A stretch of 64,000 bases of DNA from Prado023 sp963706875 (GTDB lineage Bacteria; Actinomycetota; Actinomycetes; S36-B12; CAIYMF01): contig CAVPNW010000016.1 of the NCBI GenBank assembly GCA_963706875.1, positions 496,001-560,000 on the forward strand. Direction: 5' to 3'. The position numbers and the translations under genes are program-made. The notes beneath the pieces were generated by a model, which saw only the letters and a list, made by a program, of their open reading frames with translations, searched no databases and had not been told where the DNA came from. Of the stretch, positions 52,346 through 61,956 are shown one piece after another (within the stretch, counting starts at the first letter, position 1; every line of letters begins with the position of its first letter).

Positions 52346-53827
52346 ATGACGAACCCCACCCTCACGCTCAGCACGTCCCTGCGCGGCATCGAGCTCCTCG
52401 TCCTGGGCATCGCGCAGGGCGCCTCCGGACCGGTGGCGGCCAGCAGCGCGGCCCTGTCCGACGAGCAGCGTTCAGCCCTCACCGCCGCGGCCACAGCGAT
52501 CGGCGCGACCGGCAAGGCCGACGAGGTGCTGCGACTGCCCGGCGACCCCTACGGCCTGCCCCCCATCATGATCACCGGGCTCGGCGACCAGGCCGACACG
52601 TACTCTCCGGAGACCCTACGGCGAGCGGCCGGAGCGGCACTGCGCGCCGCCACGTCGAAGACCGTCGCGGTGGCCCTGCCGACCGGCGAGGATGTCGTCC
52701 TCGTGGAGGCGGCCGGCCTCGGGGCGTTCATCGGCTCCTACCGCTACCCGGGCAAGCCGGCCGGCCAGACCCCCCGGCCGATCCCCACGAGGCTCAGCGT
52801 CCTCGTGGGTGCGACGAAGGGGCTGAAGCCGGCAGCCACCCGCGCCCAGGTGATCGGCGAGGCCATCCTCCTGGCCCGCCGCCTGGTCGACACACCGCCC
52901 GGCGCCCTGCCCCCGGCCGCGCTCGCCGCGGAGGCCGTTGCCGCTGTCGAGGGCACCACGGTCGACGTCGAGGTCCTCGATGAGAAGGCCCTTCGCAAGC
53001 AGAGGTTCGGCGGGATCCTCGCCGTGGGCCAGGGGTCGGCGAACCCGCCGCGCCTGGTGCGGCTGTCCTACTCGCCGGCCACGGCAGGCGCCCATCTCGC
53101 ACTGGTCGGCAAGGGCATCACGTTCGACTCCGGTGGCCTGTCGCTCAAGCCGCCCACCGGGATGATCACGATGAAGTGCGACATGGCCGGATCGGCTGCG
53201 GTGCTCGGCGCAGTCCGTGCCATCGCGCAGCTCGGCATCCCCGTGCGCGTGACGGCCTACCTGGCGATCGCGGAGAACATGCCCAGCGGCGCCGCCCAGC
53301 GGCCCGGCGACGTCATCACCGCGTACGGGGGCAAGACCGTCGAGGTGCTCAACACCGACGCCGAGGGCCGCCTGGTGATGATGGACGCCCTGGTCCGGTG
53401 CGGAGCTGACGAGCCCGACGCGATCATCGACGTGGCCACGCTCACCGGCGCCCAGGTGGTCGCCCTGGGCTCGCGGATCGCCGGGGTCATGGGCAACGAC
53501 GACGGGTGGCGCGACGAGGTGCACGCCGCCGCGCAGGCAGCTGGAGAGCTCTCGTGGCCGATGCCGATCCCGGAGGAGCTGCGCCCGTCGCTGGACTCCC
53601 CCGTGGCCGACCTGGCCAACATCGGCGAGCGCAACGGCGGGATGATGACTGCTGCAGCGTTCCTGCGGGAGTTCGTGCCCGAGGGCGTGCCGTGGGCGCA
53701 CCTGGACATCGCGGGGCCGGCCTACGTCGACGGTGCGCCGTGGGCCTACAACGGCAAGGGGGCCACCGGGTACGGCGTGCGGACGCTGGTCGCGGTCGCC
53801 GAGCGGATGGCCGACCAGCAGCGCTGA
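52346..53827 (+). CDS. pepA: leucyl aminopeptidase (M17)
   Basis: Two-metal aminopeptidase, 493 residues. N-terminal macro-like domain ~1-165, then the catalytic domain with VGKGITFDSGGLSLKP (metal-binding Asp, catalytic Lys), NTDAEGRLVMMDAL (signature with Asp, Glu and Arg) and LTGAQVVALG. Start at 52346 (MTNPTLTL). Divergent from gcvT and followed by lpdA on the same strand after 136 bases. Confidence 0.95.
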   Translation: MTNPTLTLSTSLRGIELLVLGIAQGASGPVAASSAALSDEQRSALTAAATAIGATGKADEVLRLPGDPYGLPPIMITGLGDQADTYSPETLRRAAGAALRAATSKTVAVALPTGEDVVLVEAAGLGAFIGSYRYPGKPAGQTPRPIPTRLSVLVGATKGLKPAATRAQVIGEAILLARRLVDTPPGALPPAALAAEAVAAVEGTTVDVEVLDEKALRKQRFGGILAVGQGSANPPRLVRLSYSPATAGAHLALVGKGITFDSGGLSLKPPTGMITMKCDMAGSAAVLGAVRAIAQLGIPVRVTAYLAIAENMPSGAAQRPGDVITAYGGKTVEVLNTDAEGRLVMMDALVRCGADEPDAIIDVATLTGAQVVALGSRIAGVMGNDDGWRDEVHAAAQAAGELSWPMPIPEELRPSLDSPVADLANIGERNGGMMTAAAFLREFVPEGVPWAHLDIAGPAYVDGAPWAYNGKGATGYGVRTLVAVAERMADQQR

Positions 53828-53963
53828 GCACACCTCCCGTCGAGTTCTTCACCCAAGGGCCCTCCCGTGGCCCCCCGCGACGGGGCAACTGCTGGCAGGA
53901 TGTGCCTGCGCACCCGCGCGGGTGGGAGCGCACGCCCGCGTCCTCGATGAGAAAGGTCCCCAC

Positions 53964-55340
53964 GTGGCCGACAACCAGTTCGATGTCGTGATCCTCGGCG
54001 GAGGCAGCGGCGGCTACGCCTGCGCCCTTCGGGCATCCCAGCTCGGGCTGTCCGTGGCCCTGATCGAGAAGGACAAGCTCGGCGGGACCTGCCTGCACCG
54101 TGGCTGCATCCCGACCAAGGCCCTGCTGCATGCGGCCGAGGTTGCTGACACGGCACGCGAGAGCGAGCAGTTCGGCGTGAGCACGACGCTCAACGGCATC
54201 GACATCGGCAAGGTCAACTCCTACCGCGATGGCGTCGTGGGTCGGCTCTACAAGGGCCTGCAGGGGCTGGTCAAGAGCCGCGCGATCACGTACGTGGAGG
54301 GCGCCGGCCGGCTGACGGCCGCGAACACCGTGGAGGTCGACGGGACCGCCTACACCGGGCGCAACGTGGTCCTTGCCACCGGCTCGTACGCCCGCAGCCT
54401 GCCCGGCCTGGACATCGGCGGGCGGGTCATGACCAGCGACCAGGCGCTCACCCTGGACTACATCCCGAGCAGCGTGATCGTCCTCGGCGGCGGCGTGATC
54501 GGCGTCGAGTTCGCCTCGGTCTGGAGGTCCTTCGGGTCGGAGGTGACCATCATCGAGGCGCTGCCCCGCCTGGTCCCGGCCGAGGACGAGGCCTGCTCGA
54601 AGGCCTTGGAGCGGGCCTTCCGCAAGCGCAAGATCGCGTTCACCACCGGCGTGCGCTTCGCCAGCGTCACCCAGGACGACACCGGGGTCGTGGCCACGCT
54701 CGAGGACGGCTCCACGCACTCGGCGGAGATCATGCTGGTCGCCGTCGGGCGCGGCCCGAACGCGAGCGGCATGGGCTTCGAGGAGGTCGGGGTCGCGATG
54801 GAGCGCGGCTGGGTCCTGGCCGACGAGCGCCTTCGCACCAACGTCCCCGGCGTGTTCGCGGTCGGCGACATCGTGCCCGGCCTGCAGCTGGCGCACCGCG
54901 GCTTCCAGCAGGGCATCTTCGTCGCCGAGGAGATCGCCGGTCTGAACCCACCGGCCATCGACGAGCTGGGCATCCCGCGGGTCACGTACTGCGAGCCGGA
55001 GATCGGCTCGATCGGACTGACCGAGGCCCAGGCCAAGGAGAAGTTCGGCGCCGACGCAGTCGAGTCCTACGAGTACAGCCTCGGGGGCAACGGCAAGAGC
55101 CAGATCCTGGCCACCACCGGGTTCATCAAGCTGGTCCGGCGCGTCGACGGGCCCGTCATCGGGGTGCACATGGTGGGCGCCCGGATCGGCGAGCAGATCG
55201 GCGAGGCCCAGCTGATCTACAACTGGGAGGCCTACCCCGCTGAGGTGGCGTCCCTCGTCCACGCACACCCCACCCAGAACGAGGCCCTCGGCGAGGCGCA
55301 CCTCGCCCTGGCCGGCAAGCCCCTGCACGCACACGCCTGA
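53964..55340 (+). CDS. lpdA: dihydrolipoyl dehydrogenase (E3)
   Basis: Flavoprotein that reoxidises dihydrolipoyl groups with NAD. 458 residues from the GTG at 53964 (GAAAGG upstream). FAD motif VILGGGSGGYACALRA, redox pair GGTCLHRGC (Cys43, Cys48), NAD motif VLGGGVIGVEFASVW, second FAD motif VFAVGDIVPG, and the C-terminal active-site His-Glu (HAHPTQNEALGEA). 35 bases before sucB, so both serve the 2-oxoacid dehydrogenase complexes. Confidence 0.95.
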   Translation: MADNQFDVVILGGGSGGYACALRASQLGLSVALIEKDKLGGTCLHRGCIPTKALLHAAEVADTARESEQFGVSTTLNGIDIGKVNSYRDGVVGRLYKGLQGLVKSRAITYVEGAGRLTAANTVEVDGTAYTGRNVVLATGSYARSLPGLDIGGRVMTSDQALTLDYIPSSVIVLGGGVIGVEFASVWRSFGSEVTIIEALPRLVPAEDEACSKALERAFRKRKIAFTTGVRFASVTQDDTGVVATLEDGSTHSAEIMLVAVGRGPNASGMGFEEVGVAMERGWVLADERLRTNVPGVFAVGDIVPGLQLAHRGFQQGIFVAEEIAGLNPPAIDELGIPRVTYCEPEIGSIGLTEAQAKEKFGADAVESYEYSLGGNGKSQILATTGFIKLVRRVDGPVIGVHMVGARIGEQIGEAQLIYNWEAYPAEVASLVHAHPTQNEALGEAHLALAGKPLHAHA

Positions 55341-55375
55341 ACACCTACCCGTCCATCGATAGGAGCACCACGCAG

Positions 55376-57259
55376 ATGTCGGTCACCGTCACCATGCCGC
55401 AGCTCGGCGAGAGCGTCACCGAGGGCACCGTCACCCGCTGGCTCAAGCAGGTCGGCGAGGAGGTGCGCGCAGACGAGCCCCTGGTCGAGGTCTCCACCGA
55501 CAAGGTCGACACCGAGATCCCGGCACCCGCATCCGGGGTCCTGCTGTCGATCGCGGCCGGTGAGGACGAGACCGTCCCCGTCGGGGCGGCCCTGGGCGTT
55601 ATCGGTGCTGCAGACGAGGCACCCTCGGGTGCGGCTCCCGCAGCACCTGCGGCCCCGGAGGCGGCCGCTCCCCCGGCCCCCGCGCCTGCTCCCGCCGCCG
55701 TGTCGGCTCCGGCACCGGTCCAGGCCGTGGCCGCTCCTCCGGCGCGCCCGGCCGTGGCGCCTGCCGCAGCGGCTGCCGCTGCCGCGCTGGGATCGGTCCC
55801 CCCGGACCCCAACCCGCCGCGCTCGGGGAGCCACGCGGTTGCTGGCACCGAGACGCCGGTGATCCTGCCCGCCCTCGGTGAGTCGGTGACTGAGGGCACT
55901 GTCACCCGCTGGCTGAAGAAGGTCGGCGACATGGTCTCGGCCGACGAACCCCTGCTCGAGGTCTCCACCGACAAGGTCGACACCGAGCTGCCTGCCCCCA
56001 GCTCCGGGATGCTGCTGGAGATCCGGGTCCTCGAGGACGAGACCGCGGAGGTCGGCCAGACGCTGGGCATCATCGGGACGCCGGCTCCGGCCGGGGCTCC
56101 GGCGGCGACTCCGGCTCCTGCGCCTGAGCCCGTGGTGGCTGCCGCACCTGAGCCCGTTGCGACTCCGGAACCCGCGCCAGCGCCGGCCGCCGAGGTCCCT
56201 GCGACCCCTGTGGCACCGAGTGCCGGGGCGCACGCCGGCGCCGCACCGTCGGACCTCTACGTCACCCCACTGGTCCGCAAGCTCGCATCGCAGTCGGGTG
56301 TGGACCTGTCGACCGTCAGGGGAACCGGTGTCGGTGGCCGGATCACCAAGCAGGACATCTTCGACGCTACGCACCGCCCGGCCGGTGCGGCACCCGCGGC
56401 GGCTGCGGCCCCGGCTGCGGCACCTGCGGCGTCAACGCCAGCTCCGGCCCCGGCACCCGCTGCCGCTGCAGCACCTGCAGCTGCCTCCGCCGCGGTGGCT
56501 CCCCCCGCCCCGGCCGCTGCTGCGTCCGTCGCCCAGCCCGCCGGCTCTCGCACCGAGAAGATGACCCGACTGCGCAAGGTGATCGCCGAGCGCATGGTGG
56601 AGTCGCTGCACGTGTCGGCCCAGCTCACCACGGTCGTCGAGGCCGACGTGACCCGGATCGCGGCCCTACGCACCAAGCACAAGAACTCGTTCCAGGCGCG
56701 CGAGGGCGTGAAGCTGTCGTTCATGCCGTTCTTCGCGAAGGCGATCATCGAGGCGCTCAAGGCGTTCCCGGTGGTCAACGCCTCGATCGACCAGACGGCC
56801 GGGACGGTCACCTACCACGACGCCATCCACCTCGGGATCGCCGTTGACACCGAGCGCGGCCTGCTCGTGCCGGTCGTGCGCGACGCCGACGACCTGAACC
56901 TCGGAGGGCTCGGCCGCAAGATCGCAGACGTCGCCGAGCGCACGCGCACCAACAAGGTGTCCCCCGACGAGCTGTCCGGTGGGACGTTCACGATCACCAA
57001 CACCGGCAGCCGCGGGGCCCTGTTCGACACCCCGATCGTGAACCAGCCGCAGGTCGCGATCCTCGGCCTCGGGGCGATCGTCCGCCGGCCGGTCGTGGTG
57101 GTCGACGAGACCGGCGCGGACTCCATCGCGATCCGCTCGATGGTCTACCTCGCCCTGACCTACGACCACCGGCTCGTCGACGGTGCGGACGCAGCGCGCT
57201 TCCTTACCACGCTCAAGGCGCGGCTCGAGTCCGGTGACTTCGAGGCTGAACTCGGCTGA
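55376..57259 (+). CDS. sucB: dihydrolipoamide acyltransferase (E2) with two lipoyl domains
   Basis: E2 of a 2-oxoacid dehydrogenase, probably the 2-oxoglutarate complex. 627 residues: lipoyl domain 1 (~1-78, lysine in STDKVDTEI), Ala-Pro linker, lipoyl domain 2 (~160-236, STDKVDTEL), linker, E3-binding domain (~295-335, VTPLVRKLASQSGVDLSTV, then GGRITKQDI), another Ala/Pro linker, and the catalytic domain (~395-627) with YDHRLVDGADAARFL. AGGAG lies before the ATG. The two-lipoyl form is typical of actinobacteria. It follows lpdA and overlaps the TIGR01777 gene by one base. Confidence 0.95.
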   Translation: MSVTVTMPQLGESVTEGTVTRWLKQVGEEVRADEPLVEVSTDKVDTEIPAPASGVLLSIAAGEDETVPVGAALGVIGAADEAPSGAAPAAPAAPEAAAPPAPAPAPAAVSAPAPVQAVAAPPARPAVAPAAAAAAAALGSVPPDPNPPRSGSHAVAGTETPVILPALGESVTEGTVTRWLKKVGDMVSADEPLLEVSTDKVDTELPAPSSGMLLEIRVLEDETAEVGQTLGIIGTPAPAGAPAATPAPAPEPVVAAAPEPVATPEPAPAPAAEVPATPVAPSAGAHAGAAPSDLYVTPLVRKLASQSGVDLSTVRGTGVGGRITKQDIFDATHRPAGAAPAAAAAPAAAPAASTPAPAPAPAAAAAPAAASAAVAPPAPAAAASVAQPAGSRTEKMTRLRKVIAERMVESLHVSAQLTTVVEADVTRIAALRTKHKNSFQAREGVKLSFMPFFAKAIIEALKAFPVVNASIDQTAGTVTYHDAIHLGIAVDTERGLLVPVVRDADDLNLGGLGRKIADVAERTRTNKVSPDELSGGTFTITNTGSRGALFDTPIVNQPQVAILGLGAIVRRPVVVVDETGADSIAIRSMVYLALTYDHRLVDGADAARFLTTLKARLESGDFEAELG

Positions 57260-58149
57260 TGCGAATCGCCGTCACGGGCGCCTCCGGGCTGATCGGTGGG
57301 GCACTGGTCCCCCACCTGCGCGCGCAGGGCCATGAGGTGCTCCGCCTGGTCCGGAACCGTTCGGGGGCACCCGACGAGGTCAGTTGGGACCCGATGGGTG
57401 GCACAGTCGACGTGGCCGGCCTCGCCGGCGTCAACGGCGTGATCCACCTTGCAGGCGCCGGCGTGGGTGACCATCGCTGGACCGACGAGTACAAGGCAAC
57501 GATCCGGGACTCACGGACCGTGGGCACCGCCACGCTGGCCACCGCCCTTGCCTCCATGGAGCAGCCGCCCTCGGTACTGGTCTCCGGGTCGGCCATCGGG
57601 TTCTACGGGGACACCGGCGACACCGCGGTGGATGAGGGCGCACCCGCGGGGTCGGGATTCCTGGCTGACGTGGTCGTCGGCTGGGAGGCCGCTGCCCAGC
57701 CTGCGCGTGATGCGGGGATCCGGGTCGTGCACCCGCGAACCGGGCTGGTCGTGGCTGGCCGCGGTGGCGCCTGGGCCAAGCTCTGGCCGCTGGTCCGGCT
57801 GGGCGCGGGCGGGAAGATGGGCACCGGGCGGCAGTGGTGGTCGTTCATCTCGATGCGCGACGAGCTCGCGGCCCTGACCTACCTGCTCGACACCCTGGAG
57901 GGCCCGGTCAACCTGACGGCCCCCAACCCGGTCACGAACGCCGAGATGGTCAAGGCCATGGGCCAGCTGCTCAAGCGCCCGACCATCCTCCCCGTGCCAG
58001 CCAAGGCGCTGCAGGTCGCGCTCGGCGAGTTCTCCTCGGAGGTGCTCGGCAGCATCCGGGTGGTGCCGCGCGCCTTGCTCGATGCGGGCTTCGAGTTCCA
58101 GGACCCGACGATCGACCAGGCACTGGCCTGGGCCTGGGCCTCACGCTGA
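57259..58149 (+). CDS. TIGR01777-family NAD(P)-dependent oxidoreductase (epimerase-like)
   Basis: 296 residues, extended SDR fold: ITGASG-type cofactor loop (VTGASGLIGGALVPHLR), HLAGAGVGDHRWTDEYK, VSGSAIGFYGDTGDT and a late PTILPVPAKALQVALGE. The family is close to YfcH/SDR39U1 and has no proven substrate. Its ATG overlaps the sucB stop, so it is co-translated with the complex genes, which is common in actinobacteria. Confidence 0.9.
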   Translation: MRIAVTGASGLIGGALVPHLRAQGHEVLRLVRNRSGAPDEVSWDPMGGTVDVAGLAGVNGVIHLAGAGVGDHRWTDEYKATIRDSRTVGTATLATALASMEQPPSVLVSGSAIGFYGDTGDTAVDEGAPAGSGFLADVVVGWEAAAQPARDAGIRVVHPRTGLVVAGRGGAWAKLWPLVRLGAGGKMGTGRQWWSFISMRDELAALTYLLDTLEGPVNLTAPNPVTNAEMVKAMGQLLKRPTILPVPAKALQVALGEFSSEVLGSIRVVPRALLDAGFEFQDPTIDQALAWAWASR

Positions 58150-58152
58150 GGC

Positions 58153-58752
58153 TCACGGCTCCGCCTCGGCCACCGGGCTGACGTCGGCGACCCGCCACTG
58201 CGGCTCGCCCCCCGAGTCCCGGATCAACGTGACCCACCACCGTGTGAGGCCCGCTTCCGGCACGCTCTGGACAACCGACCCCTGGACGTCGACGAGGATG
58301 TACTCCGAGCGCTGGTCGACGACCTGAACCCGCGCCCGCCCGCCCTGCCTCTCGGACCGTTCCACGGCCAGCACCCGGGACATCAGCCCCTGCGGGCGCA
58401 GCCCCCGCTCCTGGAGGTCGGACACCAGCGCGGCATCCGCCGACCAGGCGGCCGATCCCGGCCGTGCGTAGTCCGCCAGCAGGTCGGGGTCCAGGGCGGT
58501 CAGGGCCCGCGCGCGGCGTCGGTCGAGCTCGGCGAGCACCTCCCACCAGTCCGGATGCTCAGCGCTCAGGGCATCCTCGGGACCCGGTCCCGTTGGGGCT
58601 GCTGTCTCATCGGTGCCCACTTGATCCCAACCCTGCCCGGCTACGGCCACCGGCCCGTCAGCAGCCGCTCCGGCGACCCTCGCGACGCCGAGGACCGCCA
58701 CGAGCGCGAGCCCCGCCAACGCCAGGGCGCGCCACGGCAGACCCCGCGTCAC
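58153..58752 (-). CDS. membrane-anchored or exported protein of unknown function
   Basis: 199 residues from the GTG at 58752, chosen because GGAGG lies six bases upstream; a longer frame upstream lacks one. Basic start, hydrophobic segment ~8-32 (signal or anchor), then a soluble domain with WWEVLAELDRRRARAL, a helical middle and a beta-rich end (YILVDVQGSVVQSVPE, WWVTLIRDSGGEPQW). The fold suggests an NTF2-like or MCE-associated type exported domain, but I do not recognise a family. Convergent with the TIGR01777 gene by three bases. Confidence 0.65.
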   Translation of the reverse strand: MTRGLPWRALALAGLALVAVLGVARVAGAAADGPVAVAGQGWDQVGTDETAAPTGPGPEDALSAEHPDWWEVLAELDRRRARALTALDPDLLADYARPGSAAWSADAALVSDLQERGLRPQGLMSRVLAVERSERQGGRARVQVVDQRSEYILVDVQGSVVQSVPEAGLTRWWVTLIRDSGGEPQWRVADVSPVAEAEP

Positions 58753-59051
58753 GCGAGTCCTCCAGTCGCGGCCGGGCCGGCGACATCCCCCATCCGGCGG
58801 GATCCCGACCCCACCATGGGCTGGCCCATCCAGCACACCTGCCAGAGCTCGCCCCGGCCCAGGGCCCCACGCAACGATCCCCAAGGTGGCCGGTGCCCCC
58901 TCCTGCTGCCAGACGCCGGGGATGCTGCTGCGCCACTGGGCCGCCGCCGAGCTCCCCCCATCCACGCCTGCACCCTCCCCCGTGGTGGGCGATCCGGCAA
59001 CCAGTCATCCACAGGCCGCGCCAGCGGGCGGCTGCGACTACCGTGGGCCCC
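58753..59051. other. gap before lipB with no convincing gene
   Basis: About 300 bases between the divergent exported-protein gene and lipB. Open frames exist on both strands, as in any sequence this GC-rich, but none has a ribosome site or familiar pattern. It should contain the promoters of both flanking genes. Confidence 0.4.
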
Positions 59052-59678
59052 GTGGCGCTGCAGGTGATCGGGAGCATCGAGCCGGTGGACTACCAGGTGG
59101 CCTGGGACCAGCAGCGCGCCTGGCACGCCGAGGTCGTCGACGGCGCGCCGGACCGCCTCTGGCTGCTCGAGCACCCACCGGTCTACACCGCGGGTCGGCG
59201 GACCGAGCCATTGGACCGCCCGTTCGACGGGACGCCGGTCATCGACGTCGACCGGGGCGGGAAGATCACCTGGCACGGCCCCGGTCAGCTCGTGGGCTAC
59301 CCGATCGTCCGGCTGCCCGACCCGATCGACGTGGTCGCGCACGTGCGCCGGATGGAGGCCATGCTGATCGACGTGTGCGCCGCGCTCGGCGTCACGGCGG
59401 GCCGGGTCGAGGGCCGCTCCGGGGTGTGGCTCCCTGCCGACGACCGCGGCCAGGAGCGCAAGGTCGCCGCGATCGGGGTGCGCGTCTCCCGGGGGGTGAC
59501 GATGCACGGCTTCGCCCTGAACTGCGACCCCGACCTGAGCTGGTACGACCGGATCGTGCCCTGCGGGATCCGGGATGCATCCGTCACCTCGCTGTCGGCC
59601 GAGCTGGGCAGGGACGTCACCGTCGCAGAGGCCCGCCACCTGGTGCATGAGCGCGCCGACCAGCTGCTCGGCCACTGA
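59052..59678 (+). CDS. lipB: octanoyltransferase (lipoate biosynthesis)
   Basis: Moves octanoyl from acyl carrier protein to lipoyl domains. 208 residues from the GTG at 59052. LLEHPPVYTAGRRTEP, GGKITWHGPGQLVGYPI (catalytic lysine region is IGVRV later; RKVAAIGVRV), HGFALNCDPDLSWYDRIVPCGI with the catalytic Cys. Followed by lipA after 41 bases; both serve SucB and the glycine-cleavage H protein. Confidence 0.94.
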   Translation: MALQVIGSIEPVDYQVAWDQQRAWHAEVVDGAPDRLWLLEHPPVYTAGRRTEPLDRPFDGTPVIDVDRGGKITWHGPGQLVGYPIVRLPDPIDVVAHVRRMEAMLIDVCAALGVTAGRVEGRSGVWLPADDRGQERKVAAIGVRVSRGVTMHGFALNCDPDLSWYDRIVPCGIRDASVTSLSAELGRDVTVAEARHLVHERADQLLGH

Positions 59679-59719
59679 GCCGACTGCGCCAGCAGGGCAC
59701 GACGCGTAGGCTCTGGCCT

Positions 59720-60646
59720 GTGACTGCACCTGACGGCCGCCGGCTGCTGCGCATCGAGGCGCGCAACACCGAGGTCCCCATCGAGCGCAAGCCCGAGTGG
59801 ATCAAGACCCGCGCACGCACCGGCCCGGAGTTCATGGCCATGCGCGAGCGCGTGGCCGGTGCCGGGCTGCACACGGTGTGCCAGGAGGCGGCCTGCCCCA
59901 ACATCTACGAGTGCTGGGAGGACCGCGAGGCCACATTCCTCATCGGCGGCGCCCAATGCACACGCCGCTGCGACTTCTGCCAGATCGACACGGGCAAGCC
60001 CGAGCCGCTGGACCGCGATGAGCCGCGGCGCGTCGCCGAGTCGGTGGCGACGATGGGCCTGCGCTACGCCACCGTGACCGGCGTCGCCCGCGACGACCTG
60101 CCCGACGAGGGTGCCTGGCTGTACGCCGAGACCGTCCGCGCCATCCACGAGCGCAACCCCGGCTGCGGAGTCGAGGTCCTGATCCCCGACTTCTCGGCCA
60201 ACCCGGCGCTCTTGGCCGAGGTCTTCGCCGCAGCCCCCGAGGTGCTCGCGCACAACCTGGAGACCGTGCCCCGGATCTTCAAGCGGATCCGCCCGGCGTT
60301 CCGCTACGAGCGCTCCCTGGACGTGATCACCCAGGCGCGTACCGCGGGCCTGGTCACCAAGTCGAACCTGATCCTGGGCATGGGCGAGGAGATCCCCGAG
60401 GTGCACGAGGCACTGGCCGACCTGCGCGCCGCCGGCTGCGACCTGATCACCATCACTCAGTACCTGCGCCCGACCCCACGCCACCACCCCGTGGAGCGCT
60501 GGGTCCGTCCCGAGGAGTTCGTCGCCCTGGCCGAGGTCGCCCGCGAGCTGGGCTTCCTGGGGGTGATGAGCGGGCCGCTGGTCCGTTCGTCCTACCGCGC
60601 CGGGCGGCTCCACGCGCAGGCCATCGAGGCACGCACAGCCGGGTAG
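59720..60646 (+). CDS. lipA: lipoyl synthase
   Basis: Radical-SAM enzyme inserting two sulfurs into octanoyl-lipoyl domains. 308 residues from the GTG at 59720. Auxiliary cluster cysteines in CQEAACPNIYECW, the radical-SAM triad CTRRCDFC, and the C-terminal RSSYRAG serine that ligates the auxiliary cluster. Directly after lipB and before DUF4191 (10 bases). Confidence 0.96.
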   Translation: MTAPDGRRLLRIEARNTEVPIERKPEWIKTRARTGPEFMAMRERVAGAGLHTVCQEAACPNIYECWEDREATFLIGGAQCTRRCDFCQIDTGKPEPLDRDEPRRVAESVATMGLRYATVTGVARDDLPDEGAWLYAETVRAIHERNPGCGVEVLIPDFSANPALLAEVFAAAPEVLAHNLETVPRIFKRIRPAFRYERSLDVITQARTAGLVTKSNLILGMGEEIPEVHEALADLRAAGCDLITITQYLRPTPRHHPVERWVRPEEFVALAEVARELGFLGVMSGPLVRSSYRAGRLHAQAIEARTAG

Positions 60647-60656
60647 AATCCTGCCC

Positions 60657-61328
60657 ATGTCGAAGATGGGCAATCGCGTCCGGGTGATCCGGGACAACTA
60701 CCGGATGGCCAAGGAGAACGACCCCAAGCTGGGGTGGCTCCTCCTGGGGATCCTGGCGCTCGGGATCGCGTTCACGGTCGGCGTGATCGCGGCCTTCGGA
60801 AACCCGTGGACGTGGGTGATCGTCGGCTCGTCGACCACGCTCGTGATCCTCTCGATCGTGTTCAGCCGCCGGGCGATGCGCTCGGCCTACAAGTCGATCG
60901 AGGGCCAGCCCGGCGCGGCTGTCGCGGTCGTGCAGAACATGGCCAAGCAGGGCTGGGGCATCACGCCCGCGGTGGCGGTGAACAAGAGCCAGGACCTCGT
61001 GCACCGCGCCATCGGGCGGCCCGGGATCGTGCTGATCGGCGAGGGAACCAGCCCTGCCCTGCCTGGGCTGATGGCCACGGAGCGCAAGCGGACCGCCCGG
61101 TTCGTGTCCGAGGCTCCGATCACCGAGATCACGATCGGCTCGGAGGAGGGGCAGGTCCCGATCGCCAAGCTCGACAAGCACCTGCGCAAGATGCCCAAGG
61201 TGCTCGCCCCCGGTGAGGTCACGACACTGCGCAAGCGCCTGGACGCACTGGCCAGCGCCCCTGTTCCGATCCCCAAGGGCCCCATGCCCAAGAGCGGCCG
61301 GGTACCCCGCGGCGGCAAGCTGCGCTGA
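60657..61328 (+). CDS. DUF4191 membrane protein
   Basis: 223 residues. A charged start (IRDNYRMAKENDPKLGW), two transmembrane helices ~27-47 and ~52-72, a soluble domain with QPGAAVAVVQNMAKQGWGITPA, and a basic Pro-rich end. DUF4191 proteins are actinobacterial and of unknown function, and are commonly found next to lipA, as here. Followed three bases later by the RDD gene, so the two form a unit. Confidence 0.88.
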   Translation: MSKMGNRVRVIRDNYRMAKENDPKLGWLLLGILALGIAFTVGVIAAFGNPWTWVIVGSSTTLVILSIVFSRRAMRSAYKSIEGQPGAAVAVVQNMAKQGWGITPAVAVNKSQDLVHRAIGRPGIVLIGEGTSPALPGLMATERKRTARFVSEAPITEITIGSEEGQVPIAKLDKHLRKMPKVLAPGEVTTLRKRLDALASAPVPIPKGPMPKSGRVPRGGKLR

Positions 61329-61331
61329 GCC

Positions 61332-61775
61332 ATGGATCGCCCTGACGCGGGCTCGCCCACGCCCGGGCCGTTCCCTGATGACGCCGCCTACCGCGGCCAG
61401 CGCCTGGGCCTGCCCGAATCCGGACCGGGTTCGATGGCACCATTGGGCCGGCGGGTGGTCGCGCTGTTCATCGACTGGATCGCCGCGCTGCTGATCTCCC
61501 GCGCCCTCGTGGGGACGCCCGAGACGACGCTGGAGTCGTTCGCGACGCTGGGCATCTTCGCCCTCGAGGTCACTGTCCTCACGTGGCTGTGGGGCTCGTC
61601 GTTCGGCCAGCGGCTGGTGGGCATCCGGGTGGTCGGGCGAACCCGCCGTCTCGGGCTGGTCGCCGCCGCGCTTCGGACCTTCATGATCTGCATCGTGATC
61701 CCCCCGGTGATCTGGGACGCCGACGGCCGTGGGCTGCACGACCGGGCCGTCGACAGCGTGGTGGTCCGGGCCTGA
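61332..61775 (+). CDS. RDD-family membrane protein
   Basis: 147 residues. APLGRRVVALFIDWIAALL holds the Arg-Asp pair of the RDD motif; two or three transmembrane helices follow, then FGQRLVGIRVVGR and a final DADGRGLHDRAVDSVVV. Function of RDD proteins is unclear; some are thought to move ions or solutes. Same strand as DUF4191 with a three-base gap, then the glnA leader. Confidence 0.88.
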   Translation: MDRPDAGSPTPGPFPDDAAYRGQRLGLPESGPGSMAPLGRRVVALFIDWIAALLISRALVGTPETTLESFATLGIFALEVTVLTWLWGSSFGQRLVGIRVVGRTRRLGLVAAALRTFMICIVIPPVIWDADGRGLHDRAVDSVVVRA

Positions 61776-61816
61776 CTGTGGCAGGTTCCCGGGTTCGGAC
61801 CCGGCGTGGAGCACGC

Positions 61817-61854
61817 GTAACCCGCAGGAAACAATGGGGACACGGACGGGAAAT
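61817..61854 (+). promoter_or_regulatory. GlnR-type box upstream of glnA
   Basis: GTAAC-n6-GAAAC-n6-GACAC-n6-GAAAT at 61817-61821, 61828-61832, 61839-61843 and 61850-61854. This is the four-part layout reported for GlnR sites in actinobacteria (gTnAc-n6-GaAAc, twice), with exact six-base spacing. It lies 103 to 140 bases before the glnA start. GlnR would adjust glnA transcription to nitrogen supply. Confidence 0.7.
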
Positions 61855-61956
61855 CGAGCCCTCATAGCGTCCAGAGCGCACCGGCAGCCCCCGTGGCTGC
61901 CAATCCCGGACCCTCACCTGGGTCGCACCACGCGCCCCTGCAACCAGGAGGTTGGT

